Shown: one piece after another, positions 1 through 7,140 of the stretch
Layout of the letters: each line of letters begins with the position of its first letter
Position numbering within the stretch: position 1 is the stretch's first letter
Source: Niastella sp.
Lineage (GTDB): Bacteria > Bacteroidota > Bacteroidia > Chitinophagales > Chitinophagaceae
Assembly (NCBI GenBank): GCA_021154515.1
Contig: JAJKIL010000099.1
Coordinates: forward strand, 1-13,471
Direction: 5' to 3'
Length of the DNA stretch: 13,471 nucleotides
Position numbers and translations under genes: made by a program
The notes under the pieces: generated by a model
What the model saw: the letters and a program-made list of their open reading frames with translations, nothing else
Told to the model about the DNA's origin: nothing
Database searches by the model: none

Positions 1-2010
1 CTTCCACCTCACCTTTTGCTTCCACGCGAATCATCTGGGTCAGGTCTCCCTTGGTTACAGCCGATGCCACTTCAGAGATTGCACGCACCTGGGTTGTAAG
101 GTTTTCTGCCAGCTGATTCACATTCTCTGTAAGGTTCTTCCAAATACCAGACGCACCCGGCACCGAAGCCTGACCTCCCAATCTTCCTTCAACTCCAACC
201 TCTCTTGCTACTGTCGTCACCTGGTCCGCAAACACCGCAAGCGTATCGATCATTTCATTGATCGTATCAATCAATTGCGCCACCTCACCGCGAGATACGA
301 TGGTCAGCTTTTGTTTCAGATTACCTGTGGCTACTGCAGTTACCACTTTTGCAATACCGCGCACCTGGTTTGTAAGGTTCGAGGCCATCATGTTCACAGA
401 GTCGGTAAGGTCTTTCCATGTACCGGCCACACCCTGCACCTCTGCCTGTCCACCCAACTTTCCTTCGGTACCAACTTCACGCGCCACACGCGTTACCTCG
501 AACGCAAATGAGTTCAGCTGGTCCACCATCGTGTTGATGGTATTTTTCAAGTCGAGGATCTCTCCTTTTACGTCGATGGTTACTTTTTTAGAAAGGTCAC
601 CGGATGCCACCGCTTTTGTTACCTCCGCGATGTTACGCACCTGCGATGTAAGGTTACCTGTCATCTGGTTTACTGAGTCGGTCAAGTCCTTCCAAGTACC
701 GGCGACACCTGGTACGAAGGCTTGTCCACCAAGCTTACCTTCAGAACCTACCTCACGCGCCACACGCGTTACTTCCGAACCAAAGGAGTTCAGCTGGTCC
801 ACCATGGTGTTGATGGTATTCTTCAACTCCAGGATCTCCCCGCGCACGTCTACCGTGATCTTACGGCTAAGGTCACCCTTTGCCACCGCAGTGGTAACTT
901 CCGCAATGTTACGCACCTGGCCGGTAAGGTTACTGGCCATCATATTCACCGAGTCGGTCAGATCCTTCCACGTACCGGCTACCCCTTTTACCTGTGCCTG
1001 TCCACCCAGTTTACCTTCGGTACCTACCTCCAGCGCCACACGCGTTACTTCTGAAGAGAAGGAGTTCAACTGGTCCACCATGGTATTGATCGTATTCTTC
1101 AACTCCAGGATCTCCCCGCGCACGTCCACCGTGATCTTACGGCTAAGGTCACCCTTGGCCACCGCAGTGGTTACCTCGGCAATGTTACGCACCTGGCCGG
1201 TAAGGTTACTGGCCATCCCGTTTACGGAGTCGGTAAGGTCTTTCCATACCCCGCCTACCCCTTTTACTTTTGCCTGGCCGCCCAGTTTACCTTCACTACC
1301 TACCTCACGCGCCACACGCGTTACCTCGGCAGAGAAAGAGTTCAACTGGTCAACCATCGTATTGATCGTATTTTTTAATTCAAGAATTTCTCCTTTTACA
1401 TCCACCGTGATCTTACGGCTCAGGTCACCTTTCGCCACGGCAGTAGTTACCTCGGCAATGTTACGCACCTGGCCGGTAAGGTTACTGGCCATCCCGTTCA
1501 CGGAGTCGGTCAGATCCTTCCAGGTACCGGCAACCCCCTTCACCTGCGCCTGTCCACCCAGTTTACCTTCGGTACCCACCTCCAGGGCCACCCGCGTTAC
1601 CTCTGAAGAGAAGGAGTTCAGCTGGTCTACCATCGTATTGATGGTATTTTTCAATTCGAGGATCTCCCCTTTTACGTCCACCGTAATTTTTTTCGACAGG
1701 TCGCCTTTTGCCACGGCAGTTGTTACCTCGGCAATGTTACGCACCTGGCCGGTAAGGTTACTCGCCATCTGGTTTACGGAATCGGTCAGGTCTTTCCATA
1801 CTCCGCCTACGCCTTTTACTTTCGCCTGTCCGCCCAGTTTACCTTCACTACCTACTTCACGCGCCACGCGGGTAACCTCCATGGAGAACAGGTTCAGCTG
1901 TTTCACCATGTCGTTCACTTCCTTGGCAATGGTGGCAAATTCCCCCTGCAGTACGTGCCCGCCAATTTCGAGCGGCATTTCCTTACTAAGGTTTCCTTTT
2001 GCCACAGAGC
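1..2010 (-). repeat. 276-bp in-frame tandem repeats encoding HAMP units
   Basis: The GDLS/GNLS-encoding segment recurs at about 44, 320, 596, 872, 1148, 1424, 1700 and 1976, always 276 bp (92 codons) apart. The middle copies (roughly 840-1500) are nearly identical in DNA, while the copies at both ends have drifted. Protein variants alternate between neighbours: copies with REVGSEGKLGGQAKVKGVGGVW alternate, in their key residues, with copies reading LEVGTEGKLGGQAQ and GVAGTW. The pattern suggests duplication in pairs followed by homogenisation. Confidence 0.85.
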
Positions 2011-2467
2011 TGATTACATCGGCTATTTCAATGGTGGGATGCACCAGGTCAGAAATGAGGATATTCAGCGACTCAACACCGGTACGCCAGGCCCCGCGGG
2101 CGTTTGGCAACTCAATGCGCTGGTTCAGCTTACCCTGTTTACCAATGGTATTACCACCACGGGTAAACTCCATCATCATTTTTTCGTTGAGGGAAATAAT
2201 TTCATTGAGCGTGTCGCAGATCTTGCCGCTCAGCCCCACCTGGTCAATGGGCATCCGTACACTGAAATTCCCGTTCTTTACCTGCGTAAGCACATGTAAC
2301 AACTCGCGGTGATCGAGCACATCGCTTATCTCACGCGGGTTTACTTCTTTTTCTGTTTCAATTATTTTGGGTTTCTTTTTGGGTGGAACGTGTTTGCCAT
2401 TTGCTGGCACAACCGCAGCTACATCCTGCCGGTTCGAGCGAGTAGTATGGGGTTTTGAGCGCGCCAT
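1..2467 (-). CDS. Poly-HAMP sensor protein, probable Nik1-type hybrid histidine kinase (N-terminal part, runs off left edge)
   Basis: The frame is open from ATG at 2467 to base 1, giving 822 codons and no stop. An in-frame TAA lies seven codons upstream and no other ATG intervenes, so the start is well fixed. The protein opens with a basic, lysine/proline-rich stretch (residues 1-45) and shows no signal peptide or membrane segment, so it should be cytoplasmic. From about residue 60 it is HAMP-like units. From about residue 155 these recur every 92 residues, with a GDLS- or GNLS-type turn at about 160, 256, 348, 440, 532, 624, 716 and 808. Each unit also carries GKLGGQA, a WKDLTDSVN helix and NTINTMVDQL. 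This arrangement matches fungal group III hybrid kinases, which sense osmotic and related stress. In that family GAF, HisKA, HATPase and receiver domains follow; here they would lie outside the window, so kinase activity is inferred and not seen. It could also be a non-kinase poly-HAMP protein. Confidence 0.85.
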   Translation of the reverse strand, partial: MARSKPHTTRSNRQDVAAVVPANGKHVPPKKKPKIIETEKEVNPREISDVLDHRELLHVLTQVKNGNFSVRMPIDQVGLSGKICDTLNEIISLNEKMMMEFTRGGNTIGKQGKLNQRIELPNARGAWRTGVESLNILISDLVHPTIEIADVISSVAKGNLSKEMPLEIGGHVLQGEFATIAKEVNDMVKQLNLFSMEVTRVAREVGSEGKLGGQAKVKGVGGVWKDLTDSVNQMASNLTGQVRNIAEVTTAVAKGDLSKKITVDVKGEILELKNTINTMVDQLNSFSSEVTRVALEVGTEGKLGGQAQVKGVAGTWKDLTDSVNGMASNLTGQVRNIAEVTTAVAKGDLSRKITVDVKGEILELKNTINTMVDQLNSFSAEVTRVAREVGSEGKLGGQAKVKGVGGVWKDLTDSVNGMASNLTGQVRNIAEVTTAVAKGDLSRKITVDVRGEILELKNTINTMVDQLNSFSSEVTRVALEVGTEGKLGGQAQVKGVAGTWKDLTDSVNMMASNLTGQVRNIAEVTTAVAKGDLSRKITVDVRGEILELKNTINTMVDQLNSFGSEVTRVAREVGSEGKLGGQAFVPGVAGTWKDLTDSVNQMTGNLTSQVRNIAEVTKAVASGDLSKKVTIDVKGEILDLKNTINTMVDQLNSFAFEVTRVAREVGTEGKLGGQAEVQGVAGTWKDLTDSVNMMASNLTNQVRGIAKVVTAVATGNLKQKLTIVSRGEVAQLIDTINEMIDTLAVFADQVTTVAREVGVEGRLGGQASVPGASGIWKNLTENVNQLAENLTTQVRAISEVASAVTKGDLTQMIRVEAKGEVE

Positions 2468-2572
2468 AATCAGGTATTTTAGAATTTACTTTTAAAATTT
2501 GATGATCCAACAACAGAAGAATTGCATGGCAACTGATTGGCTAACTTTCGTTGGGGTTGGTTAGCTGCTCCG

Positions 2573-2595
2573 GGCAATACAATATTGCCGTTTTT
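2573..2595 (+). terminator. Terminator-like hairpin with T-tract, upstream of the HAMP-sensor gene
   Basis: GGCAATA-CAA-TATTGCC forms a perfect 7-bp stem with a 3-nt loop (2573-2589), followed by GTTTTT on the plus strand. A second stem, GCTAAC/GTTAGC (2540-2545 with 2560-2565), lies just before it. No plus-strand gene ends here, so it would terminate a small RNA reading away from the sensor gene, or fold in that gene's 5' leader on the other strand. Only sequence symmetry supports it. Confidence 0.35.
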
Positions 2596-2716
2596 ACTGT
2601 CAAACAGCGTTCCGTTTTTTTGATTGTAATTCATACAGTTTTGGGTCAATTTTTTTCATAAACAGTTAAACAAAAGGCAATACGTTCTCCCCATTTAGGC
2701 CATGACACCCCAAATC

Positions 2717-2732
2717 GGGTAATACTTTACCC
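2717..2732. promoter_or_regulatory. Perfect 16-bp dyad, possible operator
   Basis: GGGTAA-TACT-TTACCC is a perfect 6-bp stem with a 4-nt loop in the long intergenic region about 250 bp before the sensor gene start. It has no T-tract, so an operator or RNA hairpin is more plausible than a terminator. A shorter dyad of related sequence (TACCC-TC-GGGTA) lies at 6912-6923 between the two sigma genes. Function is not shown. Confidence 0.25.
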
Positions 2733-3335
2733 AAACATTTTTATTCTTTGTAATATAGGCTTAAAAAATCCCTCTACTTTAATTAAAAGGCCAGGACCAT
2801 TGAGAATAATAAATTTATATAATACGAACAAACGCTACTACAACACCGAACGCGTATATTGGTATACATTTGCAGCTGATCGGTATCAGTGACCAGCTGG
2901 TTTAAGGGCTTATATAACAGCCGCCCATTTTTGCGGCCAGCCTGTTCCGTTCCTTATCATTCAACGGTATTACCCAAAATACCGGTTCACTTCCCGCAGG
3001 AGAAGAAATAACAGAAGCAGGTTTCAAGGATCTGTAAAATTATATCGGCAAGACAGGATGACTTTTTTCAAAAAAAACCGGGGTAACGGATAAAGGTGGT
3101 TGTGGGGAGATCAAGCGAAACAAAATTCACTGACTGCTTTTTGTTGTACTCCGTTTAAAAGCTACCGTTAGGTTAAACTTCTTTTTTAAATCCGGATTTC
3201 GTAAATGATTGGGAAGAAATTCCCTTATCTTTAGTCGGTGCAGCTGCTTTATCTAACGTGCATATAAGCATACCTACAATACTCCCGCATAAGGGGCCTG
3301 ATGAACGCACTGCATAACGGACCATTTGCTAACGT

Positions 3336-3429
3336 TTGACAATAGGTGTTTCACCTGATGGTAATCATTTACTGTAGACTGCTCTCATATACATAACCCA
3401 CACCTGTTTGGGCTATATGCTATTGTCAA
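3336..3429. promoter_or_regulatory. 10-bp inverted repeat ahead of the AraC gene
   Basis: TTGACAATAG at 3336-3345 is exactly repeated in inverse as CTATTGTCAA at 3420-3429, 74 bp apart and ending 57 bp before the proposed AraC start. AraC-family proteins often bind paired sites and regulate their own gene by looping, so these arms are candidate autoregulatory sites. The short perfect hairpin AGGTG/CACCT lies just after the first arm. Function is inferred. Confidence 0.3.
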
Positions 3430-3486
3430 TCGGCGTTGCATAGTGACTCATTGCGTGAAAAATGGACCATTAAATCATTGGTAGGT

Positions 3487-4470
3487 ATGCAAATAAAACT
3501 GATCGCAGATAATTATAAAGAGCTGGCCTTTACTGATCAGCTTCCTGATGTACTGGCCAATTACCTGATCCCCGGGGCCACCTCTGTTACAACATCGGGC
3601 GACTTTGGCCATGTGCTGTTTCAACAGTTACAGAGCGAGGGTATTGTTATCAGGTTACAACACTTCCTCATGAACCGTGCCTGCACGTTCACCATGCTGG
3701 AATTTGAACCTTTGCTGAAATTACGTTTCCATCTCGTCAATCATATTCAATACCATATGGAAGGGCTGGGCAACCTGGTATTTTATGAGCAGGGGTATAA
3801 CCTGTTGTACTTTCCTTTTCAAAATCACCGGATCCATTTTCAACATGCCGGGGTATATGTTTCAATCGACATTCACTATCCCGTATATGTTTTGTCTCAA
3901 ATGTTACCACCTTTAGTTCTGATGAATGATTTTCAGAAAAAAGTTATTCACCAGCAACCTGCTATGCTAACGCCGGTGAACCAGGTAGCCAATCGTTCAC
4001 TGCTGGCACAGGTATACCAGTTAACGCAGGCGGGAAAACGCTCGGAGGCGTCCCTGCACGCCGGGTCATTGGCTGTATTGATCGCCTGTCTCGAAAACAT
4101 TTCAGAACTGCCCCTATGGGAACCGGTAACCCTTTCCATGCCCGAAGCGCAGGCTATATACCTTGCCAAAAGAAGAATGCAGGAAGATCTTAAACACGAC
4201 TGGACCCTTAAGGAACTTACCCTGCTTACAGGCCTGAACGATTATAAATTAAAGACGGGGTTTCAACAATTGTATCAAAGCAGTCCGGCCGATTACTTAC
4301 GTGATGTACGAATGGAAAAAGCCTGGCATTTATTATCGGGTAAAAAATACTCGGTATCGCAGGTGGCTGAAGAAGTAGGTTATACGAATTTAAGTGCTTT
4401 TTCAAAGGCGTTTAAGAAGTATTACAACATTACTGCCCGGGAACGTAGTAAGTTTTCGGTTGAAAGTTGA
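3487..4470 (+). CDS. AraC-family transcriptional regulator
   Basis: A 327-residue cytoplasmic DNA-binding regulator. The C-terminal third (about residues 229-320) has the paired helix-turn-helix of the AraC/XylS family: a first helix pair around LKELTLLTGLNDYKLKTGF, then SVSQVAEEVGYTN followed by the typical FSKAFKKYY recognition end. The N-terminal 220 residues form an all-soluble ligand or effector domain of unclear type, of the kind seen in PchR-like regulators of Bacteroidota. The frame is open back to a TTG at 3436, which would add 17 residues; ATG at 3487 was chosen because TTG starts are uncommon and the protein reads naturally from MQIKLIADNYKEL. It is transcribed away from the HAMP-sensor gene and converges on the FecR gene at 4737. 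The last codons and stop lie at the beginning of an 8-bp repeat array. Targets cannot be named. Confidence 0.85.
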   Translation: MQIKLIADNYKELAFTDQLPDVLANYLIPGATSVTTSGDFGHVLFQQLQSEGIVIRLQHFLMNRACTFTMLEFEPLLKLRFHLVNHIQYHMEGLGNLVFYEQGYNLLYFPFQNHRIHFQHAGVYVSIDIHYPVYVLSQMLPPLVLMNDFQKKVIHQQPAMLTPVNQVANRSLLAQVYQLTQAGKRSEASLHAGSLAVLIACLENISELPLWEPVTLSMPEAQAIYLAKRRMQEDLKHDWTLKELTLLTGLNDYKLKTGFQQLYQSSPADYLRDVRMEKAWHLLSGKKYSVSQVAEEVGYTNLSAFSKAFKKYYNITARERSKFSVES

Positions 4471-4600
4471 GAGAGTTGACAAGTTAACAAGTTGACTAGT
4501 TAACCAGTTGACCAGTTGACCAGGAATACAAGTTGAAAGAGTTGATAAAGTTGATAGAGTATACGAGTTAACATGTTGACAAGTTAATATGTTGACAAGT
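4465..4600. repeat. Degenerate 8-bp tandem array, consensus AGTT(G/A)ACN
   Basis: From 4474 six exact-length octamers follow each other (AGTTGACA, AGTTAACA, AGTTGACT, AGTTAACC, AGTTGACC, AGTTGACC), then the array decays into 7-9 bp variants such as AGTTGATAA and TGTTGACA until about 4600. G and A alternate at position 5 in the first four units; the A form contains the palindrome GTTAAC. A unit-like AAGTTGA already begins at 4464 and supplies the stop codon of the AraC gene. The minus-strand reading (LST/QLVN repeats) is an artefact of the array, of a kind I recall among spurious Bacteroidota ORFs. Confidence 0.8.
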
Positions 4601-4635
4601 AAGAAAGAGAAGTGAGCTTGGAATTTCGCGAGCCC

Positions 4636-4656
4636 TTTCACGTTTCACGTTTCACG
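4636..4656. repeat. Three tandem TTTCACG heptamers
   Basis: Three exact copies of TTTCACG follow each other at 4636-4642, 4643-4649 and 4650-4656, in the non-coding gap between the convergent AraC and FecR genes, 36 bp after the octamer array. An 8-bp inverted repeat (GCCATCTG at 4660-4667, CAGATGGC at 4727-4734) follows. No function is evident. Confidence 0.75.
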
Positions 4657-4736
4657 ATTGCCATCTGAACTTCGTATGCATCAATTTAAAAAAAATATTA
4701 CATTTTCACCTTTTTGGGGCGGCACGCAGATGGCGA

Positions 4737-6047
4737 TCAAGGCAGCACACTGATTACATTATTCTGGAGTTTGAAGTGAACACCGTTGTATTCGAGTGTT
4801 TTTATTACGGTGGAGAGATTTTCTGAGCGGGATATGGAACCGGAGAATTTATAATCCGGTACTTTACCCGGGTAATTTACTTCTATATTGTACCAGCGGG
4901 AAAGCGTACGCATAATATCTTTGATCCCGGAATTGTTTAATGAGATAAACCCATTCTTCCAGGCCAGTGCATCATCCAGGTCTTCCACCTTCACCACTTT
5001 TATGAGGTCGCTTGTTACTACTCCTTTTATGGGTTGTAGTATTTGCGCCTGCTGGCCCGAAGTCAAGAGTTTGAATGAGTTATTACCCGGTGTTGATGCC
5101 GGAACAGACACTTTTACTTTTCCATTTACAAGGGTTGTTGTAATGGCGCGCTCATCGTTATAGGCCATAATGTTAAACTGGGTTCCCAGCACTTCTACTT
5201 CAGCGCCAACGCCCTGACCGGTTGGCGCCAACACATCTACAATAAAGGGTTCCCGTCGTCCTTCTGTACCTGGCAACTTGGCCACCTCAAAATACACTTC
5301 ACCGGTAATGGCTACCCTTCTTTCCTTTCCTGAAAAATGAGTCGGGTATTTTATGGAGGAGGCCGCATTTAACCAGGCCTTACTGCCATCGGGCAATACC
5401 AGCCTATATTGTCCACCGCGGGGCGTACTTAATGTATTTACCATTTCTGCGGACGTTGCAGCGCCGGTGCTATATTCATACTTCAGTTCCCCGTCTTTTA
5501 ACTTCACTACATTTTCATTTCCTTCCTTTGCTACCGCACCATTGGCTGCATTTTCCAGGTTGATGACCGATCCATTCGACAGGGTGAGCATAGCCCGGCT
5601 GCCTCCGGGTGGAATATTAAAATCGGCGGAGGTGTACTCTTTATTTTCAATTACCGGTTTGGGTGATTTTTTGGGCGCCAGGTAAGGCCAGCTGATGGCG
5701 GCTGCAATAATTAATACCAATGCGGCCGCCGCAGAGCTGTACCAGCGGCGATATAAAGGAACCAGCCTTTTTACCGGGTTAATTTGTGCACTGATCTGCT
5801 GCCACCTTCCTTCCATATCAACCTGTTTCATGGCCAACAGGTCGTTCAGCAATTGTTCGCTATCATTTACCTGTTCACTTACCAGCGCGTGCGAAGGATG
5901 ACTGGCCTTCCAGTTTTCAAGGTACTGTAACTCAGCTTCCGTTATTTCATGCCTTAACTGTTTCAGCAGCAATGCTGCCAAATATTCTACTTCCTCCATG
6001 CCTGATGTATTCAATTCGGTATCCATAATGCAATAGCTGATATACAT
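4737..6047 (-). CDS. FecR-family anti-sigma factor with DUF4974 tail (long form)
   Basis: A single-pass inner-membrane anti-sigma regulator of 436 residues. The N-terminal cytoplasmic part (1-100) should hold the partner sigma factor; one hydrophobic segment lies at about 104-123. The periplasmic part has a leading beta region (about 145-190), the FecR core (about 208-315, with TPRGGQYRLVLPDGSKAWLNA, then ITGEVYFEV and EVEVLGTQFNIMAY), and a C-terminal DUF4974 domain (about 365-436). The length fits the long FecR form usually found beside SusC-type receptors. It lies 116 bp downstream of the sigma gene on the same strand, so the two are probably cotranscribed. No receptor follows; the next gene is convergent. 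Alternative ATGs exist at 6026 and 5999 and the true start is uncertain; the longest frame is given. The FecR core carries two small extra loops, one encoded by a DNA hairpin at 5203-5228. Confidence 0.88.
   Translation of the reverse strand: MYISYCIMDTELNTSGMEEVEYLAALLLKQLRHEITEAELQYLENWKASHPSHALVSEQVNDSEQLLNDLLAMKQVDMEGRWQQISAQINPVKRLVPLYRRWYSSAAAALVLIIAAAISWPYLAPKKSPKPVIENKEYTSADFNIPPGGSRAMLTLSNGSVINLENAANGAVAKEGNENVVKLKDGELKYEYSTGAATSAEMVNTLSTPRGGQYRLVLPDGSKAWLNAASSIKYPTHFSGKERRVAITGEVYFEVAKLPGTEGRREPFIVDVLAPTGQGVGAEVEVLGTQFNIMAYNDERAITTTLVNGKVKVSVPASTPGNNSFKLLTSGQQAQILQPIKGVVTSDLIKVVKVEDLDDALAWKNGFISLNNSGIKDIMRTLSRWYNIEVNYPGKVPDYKFSGSISRSENLSTVIKTLEYNGVHFKLQNNVISVLP
5203..5228 (-). other. 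Hairpin within an extra loop of the FecR coding region
   Basis: GCGCCAAC (5203-5210) and GTTGGCGC (5221-5228) form a perfect 8-bp GC-rich stem with a 10-nt loop. The right arm is also the start of a 12-bp perfect palindrome, GTTGGCGCCAAC (5221-5232). In the protein it encodes part of LAPTGQGVGAE, a segment that seems longer than usual between the FecR PFIVDV and EVEVLGT strands. This could be a small in-frame insertion, but ordinary loop variation is equally possible. Confidence 0.4.
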
Positions 6048-6163
6048 ATTTAAACACTATTTCCATGTTGTTCCTTTATACAACGTGGAAATATTGTCCG
6101 TCATTAAGCAATGGCAGGTCTCCTGATCTTTAGTGAAGTAGGCAGCTTATAGCTGTATGAATG

Positions 6164-6766
6164 CTACATTTTCAGCGTGTTATCTGTTATTACCAGAAAA
6201 CCCAACAGTACAGAAAGCATTCCTTTTTTTAACAGGTTGGTGCGGATCAGTTGAATGGCTTTGGCCCGTTGCACCCAAACGGTATTGATCGAAATTCCCA
6301 TTAGTTCTGCTATCTCGTCAGCTGACCTGCGTTCGTAGTAGATCAGCTTAAAAATCTCTTTACAGCGATTTGGCAGTTGTTCAATTTCAAACTCCACTTC
6401 GCGCAGCACTTCTGCATGCACCATATGGCTCAGTGCATGTTCGTCGGTTTTTTCCTGAATTCTGTTCAGTTCTCTTTTAGAGGTGTGTTGTCGTTGCGAA
6501 TAGCGCATGTAATTCAAACAGGCATTACGGGTAGTGATGTACAAAAACGCTTTTATGTTTGACAGCGTATTGAAGGAATCGTGCCGGTTCATCAATTTCA
6601 CGAAGCTGTCGGCAGCAATGTCCTCTCCTTCTCCATCATTGTCAACCAATCGTTTTGCAAAGAAACAAAGACTTGGAAAAAACATATCATACACGACCCT
6701 GAATGCATGTGTATTACCTCTCTTAAACTCCAGTAAAAGAGACTTACCCTGAAAATTATGTTTCAT
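6164..6766 (-). CDS. ECF-type RNA polymerase sigma-70 factor
   Basis: A 200-residue extracytoplasmic-function sigma factor. Sigma region 2 (about 22-88) shows the core-binding and -10-recognition helices, including EDIAADSFVKLMNR and IKAFLYITTRNACLNYMR. Sigma region 4 (about 123-178) has the -35 helix-turn-helix with QLPNRCKEIFKLIYYERRS and ELMGISINTVWVQRAKA. The linker is short and there is no extra C-terminal domain, as expected for the Bacteroidota family that pairs with FecR. The tail (about 183-193, GMLSVLLGFLV) is hydrophobic. The FecR gene follows on the same strand, and a second, unrelated-copy sigma gene starts divergently at 7141. A small hairpin, CAGCT-TAT-AGCTG (6143-6155), lies just after the stop but lacks a T-tract. 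The start at 6766 is preceded closely by GAGGA. Confidence 0.92.
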   Translation of the reverse strand: MKHNFQGKSLLLEFKRGNTHAFRVVYDMFFPSLCFFAKRLVDNDGEGEDIAADSFVKLMNRHDSFNTLSNIKAFLYITTRNACLNYMRYSQRQHTSKRELNRIQEKTDEHALSHMVHAEVLREVEFEIEQLPNRCKEIFKLIYYERRSADEIAELMGISINTVWVQRAKAIQLIRTNLLKKGMLSVLLGFLVITDNTLKM

Positions 6767-7140
6767 TCCTCAATACTTGCCCCCTGCCCTGCGCAACCCG
6801 GGGCTGAAATTTATTTGCAGTTATTAAAATCCCCTTTGCTTTAATGGTACTAACAGAACGAATATCGAATATTAAAGCATACAGCCAAAATAAATTGGTA
6901 AAAATTGCCGCTACCCTCGGGTAACCTGTACATATATGTTATTTAACGTTCATAAACGGCTGGCGTCTTTTATTCGGTAACACCGATCTAATGTTTCTCC
7001 TTTATTGCACATTGGCAGGTAACTTGTATATTGTGTCAACAACCTGGATCAGACCAGACCAGAACCAGACCTGTATCAATACCAGAACCATTACCATTAT
7101 TCTTTTTATTACATTTAATGTAAATGATTCCCGTACGCCC
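6767..7140. promoter_or_regulatory. Shared promoter region of two divergent ECF sigma genes
   Basis: 374 bp between the two sigma starts, without a gene of its own. It must hold the promoters of both. I could not find a good TTTG / TAnnTTTG pair on either strand. Visible elements are the dyad TACCC-TC-GGGTA (6912-6923), the tandem heptamer CGAATAT x2 (6859-6872), and short ACCAGA repeats at 7051-7090. The plus-strand frame is open upstream to ATG at 6991, but that extension (rich in T, N and I residues) does not resemble a sigma factor and is taken as non-coding. Confidence 0.5.

Larger units (their letters stand above)
2468..3486. other. Gene-free region between the divergent HAMP-sensor and AraC genes
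   Basis: About 1 kb without a supportable gene; all frames are broken by frequent stops. It is AT-rich and holds several perfect dyads: 2573-2589, 2717-2732, CTGAT/ATCAG around 2876-2889, CGGTAT/ATACCG at 2965-2984, AGGTG/CACCT around 3344-3356, and a 10-bp inverted repeat near the AraC start. A lone TACATTTG at 2865-2872 fits the Bacteroidota -7 element on the plus strand, but no TTTG lies at the expected -33 distance. It presumably carries the promoters of both flanking genes. I see no tRNA, riboswitch or mobile element. Confidence 0.6.

Noticed and set aside
258..2312. 684-residue plus-strand open reading frame
   Set aside because: It is the antisense of the HAMP-repeat gene; its length follows from the repeated, stop-poor codon pattern of the true minus-strand gene, whose protein shows clear HAMP motifs.
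3436..3486. TTG-initiated extension of the AraC protein by 17 residues
   Set aside because: Needs a rare start codon and lies directly against the inverted-repeat arm; ATG 3487 gives a natural N-terminus. Not fully excluded.
4474..4600. CRISPR-like repeat array
   Set aside because: Units are 8 bp, degenerate and without spacers; no cas gene is present.
4402..4641. 79-residue minus-strand protein rich in LST and QLVN repeats
   Set aside because: It is a translation of the octamer array and of the antisense of the AraC 3' end, with no independent sign of coding.
4660..4734. GCCATCTG/CAGATGGC inverted repeat as a terminator for the convergent genes
   Set aside because: The loop would be 59 nt and no T-tract follows on either strand; listed only as a nearby symmetry.
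6991..7140. 50-residue N-terminal extension of the plus-strand sigma factor
   Set aside because: The extra residues have no sigma similarity and include a low-complexity stretch; sigma region 2 begins just after ATG 7141.
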